Shown: positions 23,556-32,744, counted from the stretch's first letter. The stretch: DNA of 34,609 bases from Acidimicrobiaceae bacterium (GCA_030837965.1 JAUTXP010000008.1:1-34609), one strand, 5' to 3'. Numbers and translations: made by a program. The notes: a model not told the origin generated them from the letters alone.

Positions 23556-26353
23556 GACGTGGCCTGGCCCAGCACGAGCAGCTCGGGAAGCTCTGGGGCC
23601 AGGCACACGTGCTCGGCCGGGCGCAGTGCGGTCCCCTCCCTGCGGGCGGGGCGGGCCACGATCCGGCGGGCAGGGCTGTAGCCGTTGGGCAGCGGGCCGC
23701 CTTCGGGATGCGAGGCAAACGTGGTGAGGCCTGCGGCCATCACCCCCGCGACCTGATGGATGCAGGCCAGCACCTCGGACTCGGCCACATCCTGGCCCAG
23801 GGCCTGGCCTTCGAAGTCGAAACGGCTCAGCAGCGCTTGTCGGATCAGCGGCGCCACCACCGCCCAGTCGCGGTCGGGACCGATGCGAACGTCGGCCGCC
23901 AGGTGCAGCACCAAGCGATCGGCCACGAGGACGCGCACGGTGACGGATGGGTCGCCGAACCGACGCAAGGCCCGACGCAGGTTGACGACCACGTCCGACG
24001 TCGCCGTCAGCACCCCGCCCGCGGGCCCCACCACGGTGACGACGACCACTTGTCTGCGGCCGTCGCTCAAGCGGTCGGCGGTCGCCTGCCCGACCCCGGC
24101 AAAGGCCTGGGCGAACGACGCGTAGTCCACCGTCGAGACGAGCCGGTCGAGGGCCCTGATCGGTACAGGGACGTGGGCCCTGGCCTGGTCGGTGGTCTCG
24201 GCGTCGGCACCCCCGGTGGCGGCCATCGGGTTCACCACGCCCCGCACCGACAACGGCTTGTCCACCAGCAAGGAGATGCCGCCCGCGGCCACGTTGCCCT
24301 GGGCGCCCAGCCCAACGCGGTATCGGGACCGGATGTTCTCCGCCCCGGTGGGAAGCCGCCGTCCCTCGACCCCGTCGCCCGCGATCACGGTGGTGAGGGC
24401 CGAGCCGTCGATGCGCAGGACGTAGCCGGGCTCGGTCGGGCCCACGTCGAGGAGCCAGGGGCGGTGGGGCCAGCGCACGTCGTCCACCCGCACCTCCATG
24501 GCCGCCTCCACGCCCGAGGGGGTGGAGGCCGAGACATGCGTCAACGGCGCCGACCGCAGAGTGAAGGACTGATGGCGCTTGCGGCCGTCGCCGCTCCCGA
24601 GGACCTCCGAGCGCGTCTCGCCGTGGGTGGCGTGGACCACGTTGCCGTAGACCTTGACGCTCTGGCGGGCGTAGCAGTGGCGGAGGCCGCCGCCGGCCAA
24701 GAGGACGAACGTGTGGTTGCGGTCCCCTGGCCGCATCGCGCCGTTGGCCCCGACCGGCCCCTGTCGGACCTCGGCCACCGTCACCAACTCGGCGTCGACC
24801 ACGCCCCTGATCCCGGGCAGGTCGGCCCGCTCGCCGGAGACGACCAAGCGCCGGCCCGGCGTCAGTCCCTCGTACAGGTCGGCCAGTTCGAGGTTGGCCC
24901 GGCACACGTCCTCGGTCACCGGCTCGTCGGTCAGTTCCAGCGGGTCGTTCTGGGCATACACCACGACGCTTCGAAGCTGCTCCATGGTCAGCACGCGCGA
25001 CCGGGCCTCGCCCGGCCCTGACGGCCCGAGGAGCGGCGCGATCCAGCCCTCGTCATGGAAGGTGAGCCGCGTCGTCTTGGCCGCCATGCCGTAGTCGGCG
25101 TGAGACACCGAGTCCACCGTGACCGCGAGGTCTTCGGCGAACCCGTGCAGGTCGGGGTCGCGGTTGGGGCTGACCAGGGCGACGATGCCTCCGGTGGCCA
25201 CGCCCGGATACTGGGTGTCGAGGTAGAGGCGTTTGCCGTCCTCGCCCGAGGGGGTCCACTGGTGCCAGTGGGACTGGTCCTCGAGTTGGCCGTCGGCGTT
25301 ATAGGTGGGGACGGCCACCGCGTTGTGGCCGAAGACGGACGCCTTCACCCGCATGGCGTAGACCCGCACCGGACTGGGCTTGCTCACCACGGCTTGGGAC
25401 CACGCCGCGTACAGCACGTCCTTCAATGCCGGGCGCAGGACCTGGGCCAGCCGCAGCCGGGTGTCGTTCGCCTCGGGCAGCCTGGGGTCGGAGCGGGCCG
25501 GCGCGTGCGCGCCCGCGGCGACCAGGTCGAGCACCTCGTCCACCGACCGGTGCCTGGCCCATCGCGGCTTGACGCGACGGCGGACTCGGCGCTGGAGCAC
25601 GACGAGCGTCCGGCCCGCGGCGTGGTCCTCCTCGACGTGCTGCACGAAACGCAGAAAGGCGACGGCAGCCGACCCCTCGCCGATCACGATGACCAAGGCG
25701 TCGTTGGGCTGGAGCCGCGTGGCCGTCCCTGCCAGCCAGAGCCGCGGCATGTCGGCCGCGGTGCCCGCGGTGATGGCCTGCGGCCTGGTCGTACGCACGG
25801 CCAAGTTGTTGAACGCGGCCTTGGCGTCGAGGGGCTCACTCGTCTCGAAGACCTGGGGCAACTGGCCGGGCCCGGGCATGCTCTGGACCCGAAGCCCGGC
25901 GGTCAGCGTCTCTTCGTGGCCCTGCTCCAACTCGAAGGCCAGATGGGTGCCTGCGGCCACCCCGGGCCGGGACTCGTAGCCCACCAGCCGGGCCAGCTCC
26001 ACCACCGAGCGGCGCTCTGTCGCCGTCCCCAGGAAGCCCTCGTTGGCGATGCGCTCCTGGTAGAAGGTGAGCACGTCGGCGATGCTCGCCCATGCGTCGA
26101 GCAGGGCGATGGCCGGGTCGCTCGGATCGCGAGTGGTCAGCCCGGTGAGGCCTTCGAACTCGCGAGCCGAGAGGCGGGCCAGCATCGAGGAGAGGAACGA
26201 GCCATGCGTGCCCGCGCGGTAGCGCAGGGCCCGCAGACCGGGCCGGTTGTACTCGGACACAGGGGTGGCCACCTGCACGCCCTCGCAACAGCCGCAGAGC
26301 GCGGCGTCCGAGTTGCAGGACCCAGAGACGGAGCCGCGGTCGCAATTGCTCAT
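23552..26353 (-). CDS. Baseplate J-type protein 2 of the eCIS
   Basis: This 933-residue putative baseplate assembly protein is comparable to Afp12-type wedge proteins. The N-terminus has five cysteines within 25 residues (C4, C13, C20, C22, C23). Then come LLDAWASIADVLTFYQERIANEGFLGTATERRSVVELARLVGY, which is the conserved core of the family, a long insertion with beta strands, and a C-terminal J domain with NPMAATGGADAETTDQARAH and VSTVDYASFAQAFAGVG. It overlaps both neighbours by 4 nt. It should form the baseplate wedge that triggers sheath contraction. Family membership is clear from the core blocks. Confidence 0.88.
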   Translation of the reverse strand: MSNCDRGSVSGSCNSDAALCGCCEGVQVATPVSEYNRPGLRALRYRAGTHGSFLSSMLARLSAREFEGLTGLTTRDPSDPAIALLDAWASIADVLTFYQERIANEGFLGTATERRSVVELARLVGYESRPGVAAGTHLAFELEQGHEETLTAGLRVQSMPGPGQLPQVFETSEPLDAKAAFNNLAVRTTRPQAITAGTAADMPRLWLAGTATRLQPNDALVIVIGEGSAAVAFLRFVQHVEEDHAAGRTLVVLQRRVRRRVKPRWARHRSVDEVLDLVAAGAHAPARSDPRLPEANDTRLRLAQVLRPALKDVLYAAWSQAVVSKPSPVRVYAMRVKASVFGHNAVAVPTYNADGQLEDQSHWHQWTPSGEDGKRLYLDTQYPGVATGGIVALVSPNRDPDLHGFAEDLAVTVDSVSHADYGMAAKTTRLTFHDEGWIAPLLGPSGPGEARSRVLTMEQLRSVVVYAQNDPLELTDEPVTEDVCRANLELADLYEGLTPGRRLVVSGERADLPGIRGVVDAELVTVAEVRQGPVGANGAMRPGDRNHTFVLLAGGGLRHCYARQSVKVYGNVVHATHGETRSEVLGSGDGRKRHQSFTLRSAPLTHVSASTPSGVEAAMEVRVDDVRWPHRPWLLDVGPTEPGYVLRIDGSALTTVIAGDGVEGRRLPTGAENIRSRYRVGLGAQGNVAAGGISLLVDKPLSVRGVVNPMAATGGADAETTDQARAHVPVPIRALDRLVSTVDYASFAQAFAGVGQATADRLSDGRRQVVVVTVVGPAGGVLTATSDVVVNLRRALRRFGDPSVTVRVLVADRLVLHLAADVRIGPDRDWAVVAPLIRQALLSRFDFEGQALGQDVAESEVLACIHQVAGVMAAGLTTFASHPEGGPLPNGYSPARRIVARPARREGTALRPAEHVCLAPELPELLVLGQATS

Positions 26354-28953
26354 CGCCCACCTCGGGCCACGACCTCGAACCGGCCTCGACGGGGATGGAC
26401 CCCGTCAGGCGACACGACCACGACCTCCGTGGCGCTCACCCGCAGCACGCCCGCCGCCCGCTCGCCCCTGTCCACGTCCCCCTGCCGCTGGAGTCGGGTG
26501 ACCTCGGCCGACTCCACGCCGGGCACGGCGTGAGCCGCGGCCAGCAGGGCGCTGGCGTACACGCTCTGGCCCATCGTCCATTGGTCGGGGTGGAAGAAGC
26601 CGACGCCGCCGTTGGGCCAGGCGCGTGCCGAGAAGGCGTCCACCAGTGCAGCCTGCACATGGGCAGTGACCTGATCGGCCCGAACGCACACGGTCAGCTC
26701 CACATCGAGGGGCACGGCTCGGGCTTGAGCCACGCGCACCTCGTGTCCCATGCGCCGGGCCCGGGCCAAGGCCGCGGCCACGACCTCGGCCACGTCGTCC
26801 CCGGCGCACGCGCACCCGGCCCCGCCGGTCTGCGGGGCGGGCCCACAGCCGCACCCGCCCCCGCCTCCACACCCGCCCGGCGAGACGGACCCGTCGACGC
26901 CCCGAGGATCGAGGGCCACGTCGACCTCGTACCAACTGCCCGCCCAGGCCAGCGATGCGGCCGCGCCCTGGAGCCTGGACCCGCCCGCATCGGCCGCCAA
27001 CTCCGCGTAGTCGTCGGAAGTGATGGCCCGCTCCCGCCGGGCCCTGAAGGCGACAGGGATGCGCAACTTGGCGTCGGCCACCGGCTCGGGCCACACGCCG
27101 CCGGCCGCGGCCAGCGGGTTCCTCGCCCGGACAGCCACCGACTGGCGCAGGCCTCGCAGCGCGACCAGGCAGAGGCTCTCGGCCCCCACGTTCCCGGGCG
27201 GCCCCGCCCCGACCCGGTACTCGGCGGTGAACACTGTCCCGGGCTCCGGTCGCGCCCCCATCCGGCCGTCGCCGAAGCGCAGATGGGCCCTGCGCTCCTC
27301 GTCCATCTCCACCACGAACGCCCGCTCGTCCGGGCCCGCGCCCAACAGGTCCGGCCGGGGCGTCCACGGCGACCCCTCCGCGTCTGCGCGCAACACCACT
27401 TGGGGCTCGGCGGGCGCGTCGGCGCCGCCCATCAGCGCGGCGGCCGAAGGCGGGCAGGTAGGCGCTGATGCGCCGCCCACGGGCTGGGCCGCGAAGGTCA
27501 CGTCGGGCCGGTCCAGCACGACCGTGTAGGGCGGGCCTGCCTCCTGCTCGTCAACCGGCTGGCACTCGCCCTCGCACATCCGCCGCATCGGGTCATCGGG
27601 CACGGCGGGCAGCGTCTCCACCACGGTCGCGCCGTCGTCCACCAAGACGACGTTGCCCCGCGCCACGGTCACGTCGGTCAGCAGCGCGCAGTCCTCGCCG
27701 CCCACGGCCGAGAGGCAGAACGGGAAGGGCAACGCGTCTTCTGGACACCACTCGACCTGGCGGACGACGGCCTTCTCCACCACGTCCTCGACCCGCTCGC
27801 CCACCCGACTGAGGCGCACCACGTGGCGCCGGCCCGGATCGGCGTCGCCGGGAACGCCGGTGCGGGCGCCGCGCACCTCTTCGAGGACCAGGAAGTCGCC
27901 AGGCCGCAGGTCCAGGCTTTCGTCGACCAACGCGGCCGACGTGGCCCCTGCCACCAGACAGCACTCCCGCTCCCCCCACGTATGGAACCGGATGACGTTG
28001 TGCTCGGGCCTGGCCCGCACGACCGACGGCCCGCCGCCCACCGGTTGGAACCACCGGTGGCCCGCACCACCCGCACCGTCCCCGCCGCCGGGACCGGTAC
28101 CGCCAGCACCGCGAGCAGGAAGCGGGACATCCTCGGCCGACAAGGGCGGGCCGCCGGGCGGCGGCGAGCCGGGGAAGCGGGTGAGGAACACCACGTCGGC
28201 CGCGGGCCAGTCGAGCGCGGCGTCGACGTCCAACACGACGAAGGCGCGGGCGTTGGCCCCTTCGCCCAGCACATAGTCGACCAGCCGGCCATGGCGTCGG
28301 ACCGAGATGCGTCGACGGGCCGTCTCCAAGTAGGCCTCGGTGGCCACCGCGTCCTGGTAGTAGCTCAACTGGTCGCCCACATAGGCGAGGGCCTCGACCA
28401 AGGTGACGGCCACGTCGGGCACGTGGCGCTCCCGCCACTCAGGCACCAGCAGCGACATGCGGTCCAGGGCCAGGCGGCGGAAGGTGGCGTAGTCCTTGGC
28501 CAGGAAGTCCAGCGCGGGCTCGTCGACCGCGGCCGGCGGGCAGGCGGGGACGGTGAGGCAGTCGAGGGGCGAGTCGCAGTGGCCGGTGAAGGTGAACGAC
28601 CGGCACGCGTACCGCGGGTCGAACCCCTCAAGATCCCGAAGGCACAGGCAGTACGTCGACGCGTCGCCCGAGCGGTCCAGCCGCACTTCGAGACAGTCGT
28701 CGTCGTCCTCGTCCACCGCCGGGTTGGCCCGCACCGAGACGATGGCCACCGCGGCCCCCTGCCCGCCGCCGTCGATGCACAAGTCCTTGGGCCGCACATC
28801 GACGGGCACGGGACCGAGGAAGTGCACGCACAAGGTCACCGAGCCGTCCACGGGGTCGGGGTCGCCCACCTCGATGTCGTCGATTCCGTTCAACCCCATG
28901 GCCCGCACGTCGTGGCGACGGTGGTCCACCCGACAGACAGTCGAGCGGGTCAC
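26350..28953 (-). CDS. Baseplate J-type protein 1 of the eCIS
   Basis: This protein of about 867 residues is the Afp11-like wedge. The N-terminal domain is rich in cysteine (for example STYCLCLRDL and the FTGHCDSPLDCL block). The core KDYATFRRLALDRMSLLVPEW, HVPDVAVTLVEALAYVGDQLSYYQDAVATEAYLETARRRISV is the conserved family signature, and the C-terminal J domain has GVWPEPVADAKLRIP and RRERAITSDDYAELAADAGG. A Gly/Cys-rich loop (GGCGGGGGCGCG followed by GAGCACAG) lies inside it. The start is GTG 28953, overlapping the gp25 stop by 4 nt; an in-frame start near 29322 would duplicate gp25 space. The strong J-type architecture supports the call. Confidence 0.88.
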   Translation of the reverse strand: MTRSTVCRVDHRRHDVRAMGLNGIDDIEVGDPDPVDGSVTLCVHFLGPVPVDVRPKDLCIDGGGQGAAVAIVSVRANPAVDEDDDDCLEVRLDRSGDASTYCLCLRDLEGFDPRYACRSFTFTGHCDSPLDCLTVPACPPAAVDEPALDFLAKDYATFRRLALDRMSLLVPEWRERHVPDVAVTLVEALAYVGDQLSYYQDAVATEAYLETARRRISVRRHGRLVDYVLGEGANARAFVVLDVDAALDWPAADVVFLTRFPGSPPPGGPPLSAEDVPLPARGAGGTGPGGGDGAGGAGHRWFQPVGGGPSVVRARPEHNVIRFHTWGERECCLVAGATSAALVDESLDLRPGDFLVLEEVRGARTGVPGDADPGRRHVVRLSRVGERVEDVVEKAVVRQVEWCPEDALPFPFCLSAVGGEDCALLTDVTVARGNVVLVDDGATVVETLPAVPDDPMRRMCEGECQPVDEQEAGPPYTVVLDRPDVTFAAQPVGGASAPTCPPSAAALMGGADAPAEPQVVLRADAEGSPWTPRPDLLGAGPDERAFVVEMDEERRAHLRFGDGRMGARPEPGTVFTAEYRVGAGPPGNVGAESLCLVALRGLRQSVAVRARNPLAAAGGVWPEPVADAKLRIPVAFRARRERAITSDDYAELAADAGGSRLQGAAASLAWAGSWYEVDVALDPRGVDGSVSPGGCGGGGGCGCGPAPQTGGAGCACAGDDVAEVVAAALARARRMGHEVRVAQARAVPLDVELTVCVRADQVTAHVQAALVDAFSARAWPNGGVGFFHPDQWTMGQSVYASALLAAAHAVPGVESAEVTRLQRQGDVDRGERAAGVLRVSATEVVVVSPDGVHPRRGRFEVVARGGR

Positions 28954-29318
28954 GACGCCACCTCGCGGGTGAAGCCCGCCGCCACCTGCTCGCCGGTGCT
29001 GCGGATGGTGTAGACGACGTCGACCTTCAGGGTGGACTCCTCCACCTCGACATGCAGGTCGTGCAGGTCGATCACGTCGCCCAGCCAGCGCTGCACGGCG
29101 GCCTGCGTCGTGTACTGGACCGTGCCCGCCAGCTCGACGCTGTTGGGCGCGAACACGAGTTGCAACAGGCCGCTGCCGAAGTCGGGCCGGTTCACCCGCT
29201 CGCCTGGACTGGTGAACAGGATGCGCTCGACCATGTCCTGCACGTGCTCCTCGTAGCTCGAAGGCGCGGCCGTGCGCCCTCGGCCGTCGAACCCGAACGG
29301 GAAGTCGACGTTGGTCAC
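28950..29318 (-). CDS. gp25-like baseplate wedge protein
   Basis: This 122-residue protein has the gp25/W family pattern: an early FPFGFDGRGRTA, the helix EEHVQDMVERILFTSPGERVNRPDFGSGL with the key SPGERVMRPDFG-like signature, and then a beta region (LQLVFAPNSVELAG). In contractile injection systems gp25 nucleates sheath assembly at the baseplate (Afp9). The GTG start at 29318 overlaps the PAAR-like stop by 4 nt. The next gene starts 4 nt inside its stop. The identity is clear. Confidence 0.92.
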   Translation of the reverse strand: MTNVDFPFGFDGRGRTAAPSSYEEHVQDMVERILFTSPGERVNRPDFGSGLLQLVFAPNSVELAGTVQYTTQAAVQRWLGDVIDLHDLHVEVEESTLKVDVVYTIRSTGEQVAAGFTREVAS

Positions 29319-29641
29319 ACACCCACCACCCTGGGCTGCACCACGGCGGGGACGAGGGGCGTGCCCGTGGGCACGACCACGGCCTGGCTGTCGGCCAAGA
29401 GCACGGGCACGGCGATGTTGACGAAGACCCGGGTGGCCCCAGTCACGAACGTGGCCGAGACGCACGGGCCGTTGGCCGCCGGCGGCGGGGGGAGCAGGCA
29501 GCCCGCGACCAGCCACGGCACCGGCTGCATGGCCACCGCCATCCCGTTCACCAGCACGCGCGGATAGGCCGCGGGCGGTGCCGCTTGGCCGCCGTGGGCG
29601 CAGAGGACCTGCGCGCCTTGATGGAGGATGGGTCCGGGCAT
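29315..29641 (-). CDS. PAAR-like spike tip protein
   Basis: This 108-residue protein has a Pro/Ala/Val-rich, beta-rich sequence beginning MPGPILHQGAQVLCAHGG, and later VLVNGMAVAMQPVPWLVAGCL. These features match the PAAR-like proteins placed next to the spike gene in eCIS (Afp10 position). It sharpens the needle and may carry cargo on the tip. It has cysteines C14, C48 and C60 that may bind metal. ATG 29641 is chosen because the conserved N-terminus begins here; a longer frame reads back into the spike gene. It lies 5 nt after the spike stop. Confidence 0.8.
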   Translation of the reverse strand: MPGPILHQGAQVLCAHGGQAAPPAAYPRVLVNGMAVAMQPVPWLVAGCLLPPPPAANGPCVSATFVTGATRVFVNIAVPVLLADSQAVVVPTGTPLVPAVVQPRVVGV

Positions 29642-29646
29642 GGCCG

Positions 29647-30234
29647 CTACTGCACCACCAGCGCGCCGAGGTTCACGATGACCTGCGGGCCTTGCAGGAC
29701 AAGGCTCGCGCCCTGTCCGTTCTGAATGATGATGCCGGTGTCGCTCACCGAGATGGAGGCGCCGCTGCGGGCCTTGATCAGGATGCCGCCCGCCGGTCCG
29801 GGCGCGTCCGAGATCATCAGCGTGTTCTGCGTCTGGGTCTGAAGCACGATGCTCGGACTGCCGGGCACGCCTGCTTGGGCCAAGGCGGGGACATCGGCCC
29901 TGCTGCCCCAGAAGCCCCCCACCCAGATGGGATAGTCCGGGTCGCCCTGTTCGAACTCGATCCACACGCCGGCGCCGATGGCGGGCACGACGTGGATGCC
30001 GGACTGCACACCGGTGATGGGGACGCACGGCATGCACCACGACGAAGGGAGGACGGCGGACACGTCGGGCACGAAAGCCTGGATGCGGCCGATGCCCATG
30101 GGGTCGATGTTGTTGAGCACCGTGGCCCGGTACTTGCCGTAGAAGTGGCCTCCGCCTCCGCTCCCTTCGCCTCCCGACTCGTTGGCCGAGCCCGCGCCGA
30201 GCGACGCCTCGTAGTCGGAGCCGAGCGCGGTCAC
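29647..30234 (-). CDS. gp5/VgrG-type OB-fold spike protein
   Basis: This 195-residue protein has a short Gly/Ser-rich N-terminal linker (8-30), then the base plate V/OB fold: HFYGKYRATVLNNIDPMGIGRIQAFVPDV, then AIGAGVWIEFEQGDPDYPIWVGGFWGS. The final part (residues 125-195) has strand repeats of the beta-helix/needle kind (ILIKARSGASISVSDTGIIIQNG). This is the C-terminal half of VgrG/Afp8; the gpD-like half is a separate gene upstream. The GTG 30234 overlaps the hub gene stop by 4 nt. Confidence 0.9.
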   Translation of the reverse strand: MTALGSDYEASLGAGSANESGGEGSGGGGHFYGKYRATVLNNIDPMGIGRIQAFVPDVSAVLPSSWCMPCVPITGVQSGIHVVPAIGAGVWIEFEQGDPDYPIWVGGFWGSRADVPALAQAGVPGSPSIVLQTQTQNTLMISDAPGPAGGILIKARSGASISVSDTGIIIQNGQGASLVLQGPQVIVNLGALVVQ

Positions 30235-31367
30235 ACGGGCACCACAGGAAGGGTGGAGACCAAGCCGTTGCGCACCAGCGAGAACCGCTGTTTGAAGCTG
30301 CCCCGCTTGATGCTGTGCTGCACCCGCTGCACGAAGTACAGCCCGTCGAAGGCCAGTCCCGCGCCCCGCACGCCGACCAGCGTCCTGGGCTTGAGCACCC
30401 GGCCGTAGCGCAGGACGTCCAACGACCCTTCGGCCTTCACCACGTCGCTCGTGCGCGACGCCTTGGCCAGGCCGAGGAGCACGGCCTGGGCCGGCCCGAG
30501 CTTGGCCGTGTCGCGGATGAAGCGCACCTTCTTGGGGATCGGGGGGATCAAGCCCAGCGGCGGGTTCAGGGGCGACACGGGCGGGATGGGGATGGGGATC
30601 ACCACGCGGGTCTCTTGGTTCTGGATGAACACCACGGGGAGCGTGGCCTGATCGCTGTCGTAGGTGAACGACAGCGACTCCACGTTGGTCAGCGCGTCCA
30701 TGTCCACGTTGAGGGCGGGCTGGGGCACGCCGATCTTGGCCTCGGGGCCCCAATAGGCGAACGACGTTCCCGGGACGGGCCCGGGGATCATGGCGAAGAT
30801 GTAGCCGGTGCGCGAGGCCAGGCGCCGCAGGTAGGCCAGGTCCGTCCCCTGCTGGACGGGGATGCGGTCCAACGGGTTGGGGATGTCGGGCACGATGCTC
30901 GGGATGACGACGGGGATCACGCCGAGGAAGGCGTACTTGGCCAGCATCAGGAGCACCCGCGCCTCAACGGGCATGGCCGGATAGGGAACGCCCGTCAACT
31001 CGAACAGGCCCATGACGGCGGACAGGTCCACCCCTTTGACCGTGAAGGTCGACGGCTTGCCCTCGGACCCCGGTTGGACCTGGGCCTGGGTCATCACCCC
31101 GTCGATCAGGACCTCGGGCAGGCCGCCCATGGTGACCATCACGACGACACGGACGATGGGCGGCATGGCCCCGCCGACGAGCAGGAAGATGGTGGGCAGG
31201 AGCGAGTTCTTCTCCAACGAGAAGTTCAGCTCGAAGCCGCTGTCCTGATCCGGCGCCGCGGTGGCGGTGACGGTGACGTCGGTGAGGCTCTCGATCACCC
31301 ACCGGGGCGCGGGAATCGGCACGATCGGCCCGATGAACAAGGTGACGTCCAGCGCGCTGCTACTCAT
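30231..31367 (-). CDS. gpD-like hub protein (VgrG N-terminal half)
   Basis: This protein of about 378 residues has the beta-domain pattern of phage late control D / T4 gp27-like hub: WVIESLTDVTVTATAAPDQDSGFELNFSLEK, FTVKGVDLSAVMGLFEL, GTDLAYLRRLASRTGYIFAMIPG and RFIRDTAKLGPAQA. The C-terminus has LVGVRGAGLAFDGLYFVQRVQHSIKRGSFKQRFSLVRNGL, a classic end. It trimerises to join tube and spike. ATG 31367 is chosen; GTG 31376 is possible. A 75-nt spacer before it holds a repeat array. Overlap with the spike gene is 4 nt. Confidence 0.87.
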   Translation of the reverse strand: MSSSALDVTLFIGPIVPIPAPRWVIESLTDVTVTATAAPDQDSGFELNFSLEKNSLLPTIFLLVGGAMPPIVRVVVMVTMGGLPEVLIDGVMTQAQVQPGSEGKPSTFTVKGVDLSAVMGLFELTGVPYPAMPVEARVLLMLAKYAFLGVIPVVIPSIVPDIPNPLDRIPVQQGTDLAYLRRLASRTGYIFAMIPGPVPGTSFAYWGPEAKIGVPQPALNVDMDALTNVESLSFTYDSDQATLPVVFIQNQETRVVIPIPIPPVSPLNPPLGLIPPIPKKVRFIRDTAKLGPAQAVLLGLAKASRTSDVVKAEGSLDVLRYGRVLKPRTLVGVRGAGLAFDGLYFVQRVQHSIKRGSFKQRFSLVRNGLVSTLPVVPV

Positions 31368-31380
31368 CGCTGCCACTCGC

Positions 31381-31452
31381 GGTTCGCTCGTCGCTGATGC
31401 TCATGGTTCGCTCGTCGCTCACGCATCGCCGTCGCTCGTCGCTCACTCATCG
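31381..31452 (-). repeat. 24-bp tandem repeat between the LysM and hub genes
   Basis: Three 24-nt units start at 31381, 31405 and 31429, each with TCGCTCGTCGCT (minus strand AGCGACGAGCGA). The third unit runs into the end of the LysM gene. On the minus strand each unit contains an ATG, none in frame with the hub gene. It is the only sizable gap in the otherwise overlapping operon. The origin may be slippage; function unknown. Confidence 0.85.
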
Positions 31453-31820
31453 CCCACCGCGGGCACGCCCTCGGGCAGGGTGACCCTGACCTTTCGGCCC
31501 ACCCGGGCCAGCTCGTCGGGATGCATGACGTTGTTGGCGTCGCACAGCCGCCAGAACTGCTCAGGGTCACCGAGGCACGCGGCGGCGATGGTGTCCGGGC
31601 GCTCGCCCTCGCCCACGTCATGCGTGCTGACCGCCGCGAAGCGGTCGGCTTGGGGCACCAGGCGGCGGGTGACGTAGCGCACGAGGCGGCCGCCGACCTC
31701 GACGGTGGCCAAGGCCAGCCCCTGATACCGACTCCCCGGGCCGAAGGCGGGCGAAGGGGCCAGCCCCCCGGGCAGCACGGCCTCCACCGGGTCGGGCCGG
31801 GGCGGGGGCGCGGTGCTCAT
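31443..31820 (-). CDS. LysM-domain eCIS protein
   Basis: This 125-residue protein has a Pro-rich start followed by a beta-strand segment (GSRYQGLALATVEVGGRLVRYVTRRLVP) and a LysM-like part: AAVSTHDVGEGERPDTIAAACLGDPEQFWRLCDANN, MHPDELARVGRKVRVTLPE. This matches the LysM protein next to the hub in eCIS/phage tails (gpX/gp53, Afp7), which holds the hub or binds the cell wall. Its ATG overlaps the tube-type stop by 4 nt. Confidence 0.9.
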   Translation of the reverse strand: MSTAPPPRPDPVEAVLPGGLAPSPAFGPGSRYQGLALATVEVGGRLVRYVTRRLVPQADRFAAVSTHDVGEGERPDTIAAACLGDPEQFWRLCDANNVMHPDELARVGRKVRVTLPEGVPAVGDE

Positions 31821-32473
31821 TGCAGGCCGCCGATCCCGAGGGACGAGAACGTCCCGGCTGCGGCTCGGCCCGCGAGCCGCTCCTTCCTGCTTTGGTGGGC
31901 CATGTACAACGACCCGGCCCGGTGCCGGTAGCCCACGTCGTTGACGGACAGCACCCGCAGCCCCAGGGAGACCTTGGCCCGCAACGGGTTGAGGTTGGGG
32001 TCGAAGGCCTCCTCGGTGACGGACAGCTCGGCCAGCCGAACGGGGACGATGCGGCTCGCGCTCCACACGAACACGGTGAGCGGCGACTCCATCGGGGCGA
32101 TCTCGAGGGTGCCTGCCGACGCGGCCCGGTCCGACGCGACCAACTGGGCCACGCTCGGGTAGGCCAGGCTCTCGAGCAGGGCGAGCTGCGGGTGGATGCC
32201 CAAGTGCGCGGTGTCAGGGAAGCGGTCGGGGAACTCCAACTGGTCGGCCGCGTCCAGTTCGGCCTCCACCTTGATCGTCTCCACCGGCGGACCCTTCAGG
32301 CGCAACGGCTGCAAGCGCTCACCGCCCTCGCCCACGGCCTGCACTTGAAAGCTGCGGGTGACGGAGTCCGGGTTGTACTGCAACGAGATGATCCGCAGCA
32401 CGGCCCCGGTGTCGGGGGCGACGAGGACGATGCCGCCTCGCACCAGTCGGGGTGACCGGGACAGCCCCGTCAT
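31817..32473 (-). CDS. Contractile injection system tube-type protein
   Basis: This 218-residue protein has RLVRGGIVLVAPDTGAVLRIISLQYNPDSVTRSFQVQAV, LRLKGPPVETIKVEAELDAAD and the FVWSASRIVPVRLAELSVTEEAFDPNLNPLRAKVSLGLRVL core. These are typical of the CIS tube protein family that precedes the LysM gene in eCIS loci and caps the inner tube at the baseplate (Afp7-like tube initiator). The ATG 32473 overlaps the stop of the small protein by 4 nt, and its own stop overlaps the LysM start. The identity is good. Confidence 0.9.
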   Translation of the reverse strand: MTGLSRSPRLVRGGIVLVAPDTGAVLRIISLQYNPDSVTRSFQVQAVGEGGERLQPLRLKGPPVETIKVEAELDAADQLEFPDRFPDTAHLGIHPQLALLESLAYPSVAQLVASDRAASAGTLEIAPMESPLTVFVWSASRIVPVRLAELSVTEEAFDPNLNPLRAKVSLGLRVLSVNDVGYRHRAGSLYMAHQSRKERLAGRAAAGTFSSLGIGGLQ

Positions 32474-32744
32474 CGCCCGTCCCCCGCAGTCAGCGCCGCG
32501 GCCACAGACCGGGCCAGGCCCTGCCCCGACCCTGCGGGCGACTGGCCGTCGAACACGACGTCGGCTGCGGCCAGTCGAGCCTGCGACCCGCGCCCTGCAA
32601 CCACCCGGCCCAGATCACCGGTGGCAGCGTCGGCCGTCGTCAGGGCGTCGGCCAGCTCGCGCTCCATGGCCGCCCGCAGCCGGTCGATGCCGCCCGGAGC
32701 GAGGGCCAAGCCCTCGAGCACGACCCGCTCGATGTGCACGCGGA

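Noticed and set aside
20265-23681. A very long rightward open frame (1138 codons) opposite the eCIS genes
   Set aside because: It is the antisense of DUF6519 and tail I genes, with Arg/His/Gly-rich low-complexity translation and no domain; high GC produces such frames.
31360-31621. Small minus-strand frame across the 24-bp repeat array
   Set aside because: It overlaps the LysM gene in another frame and translates to Arg-rich repeats; treated as non-coding.
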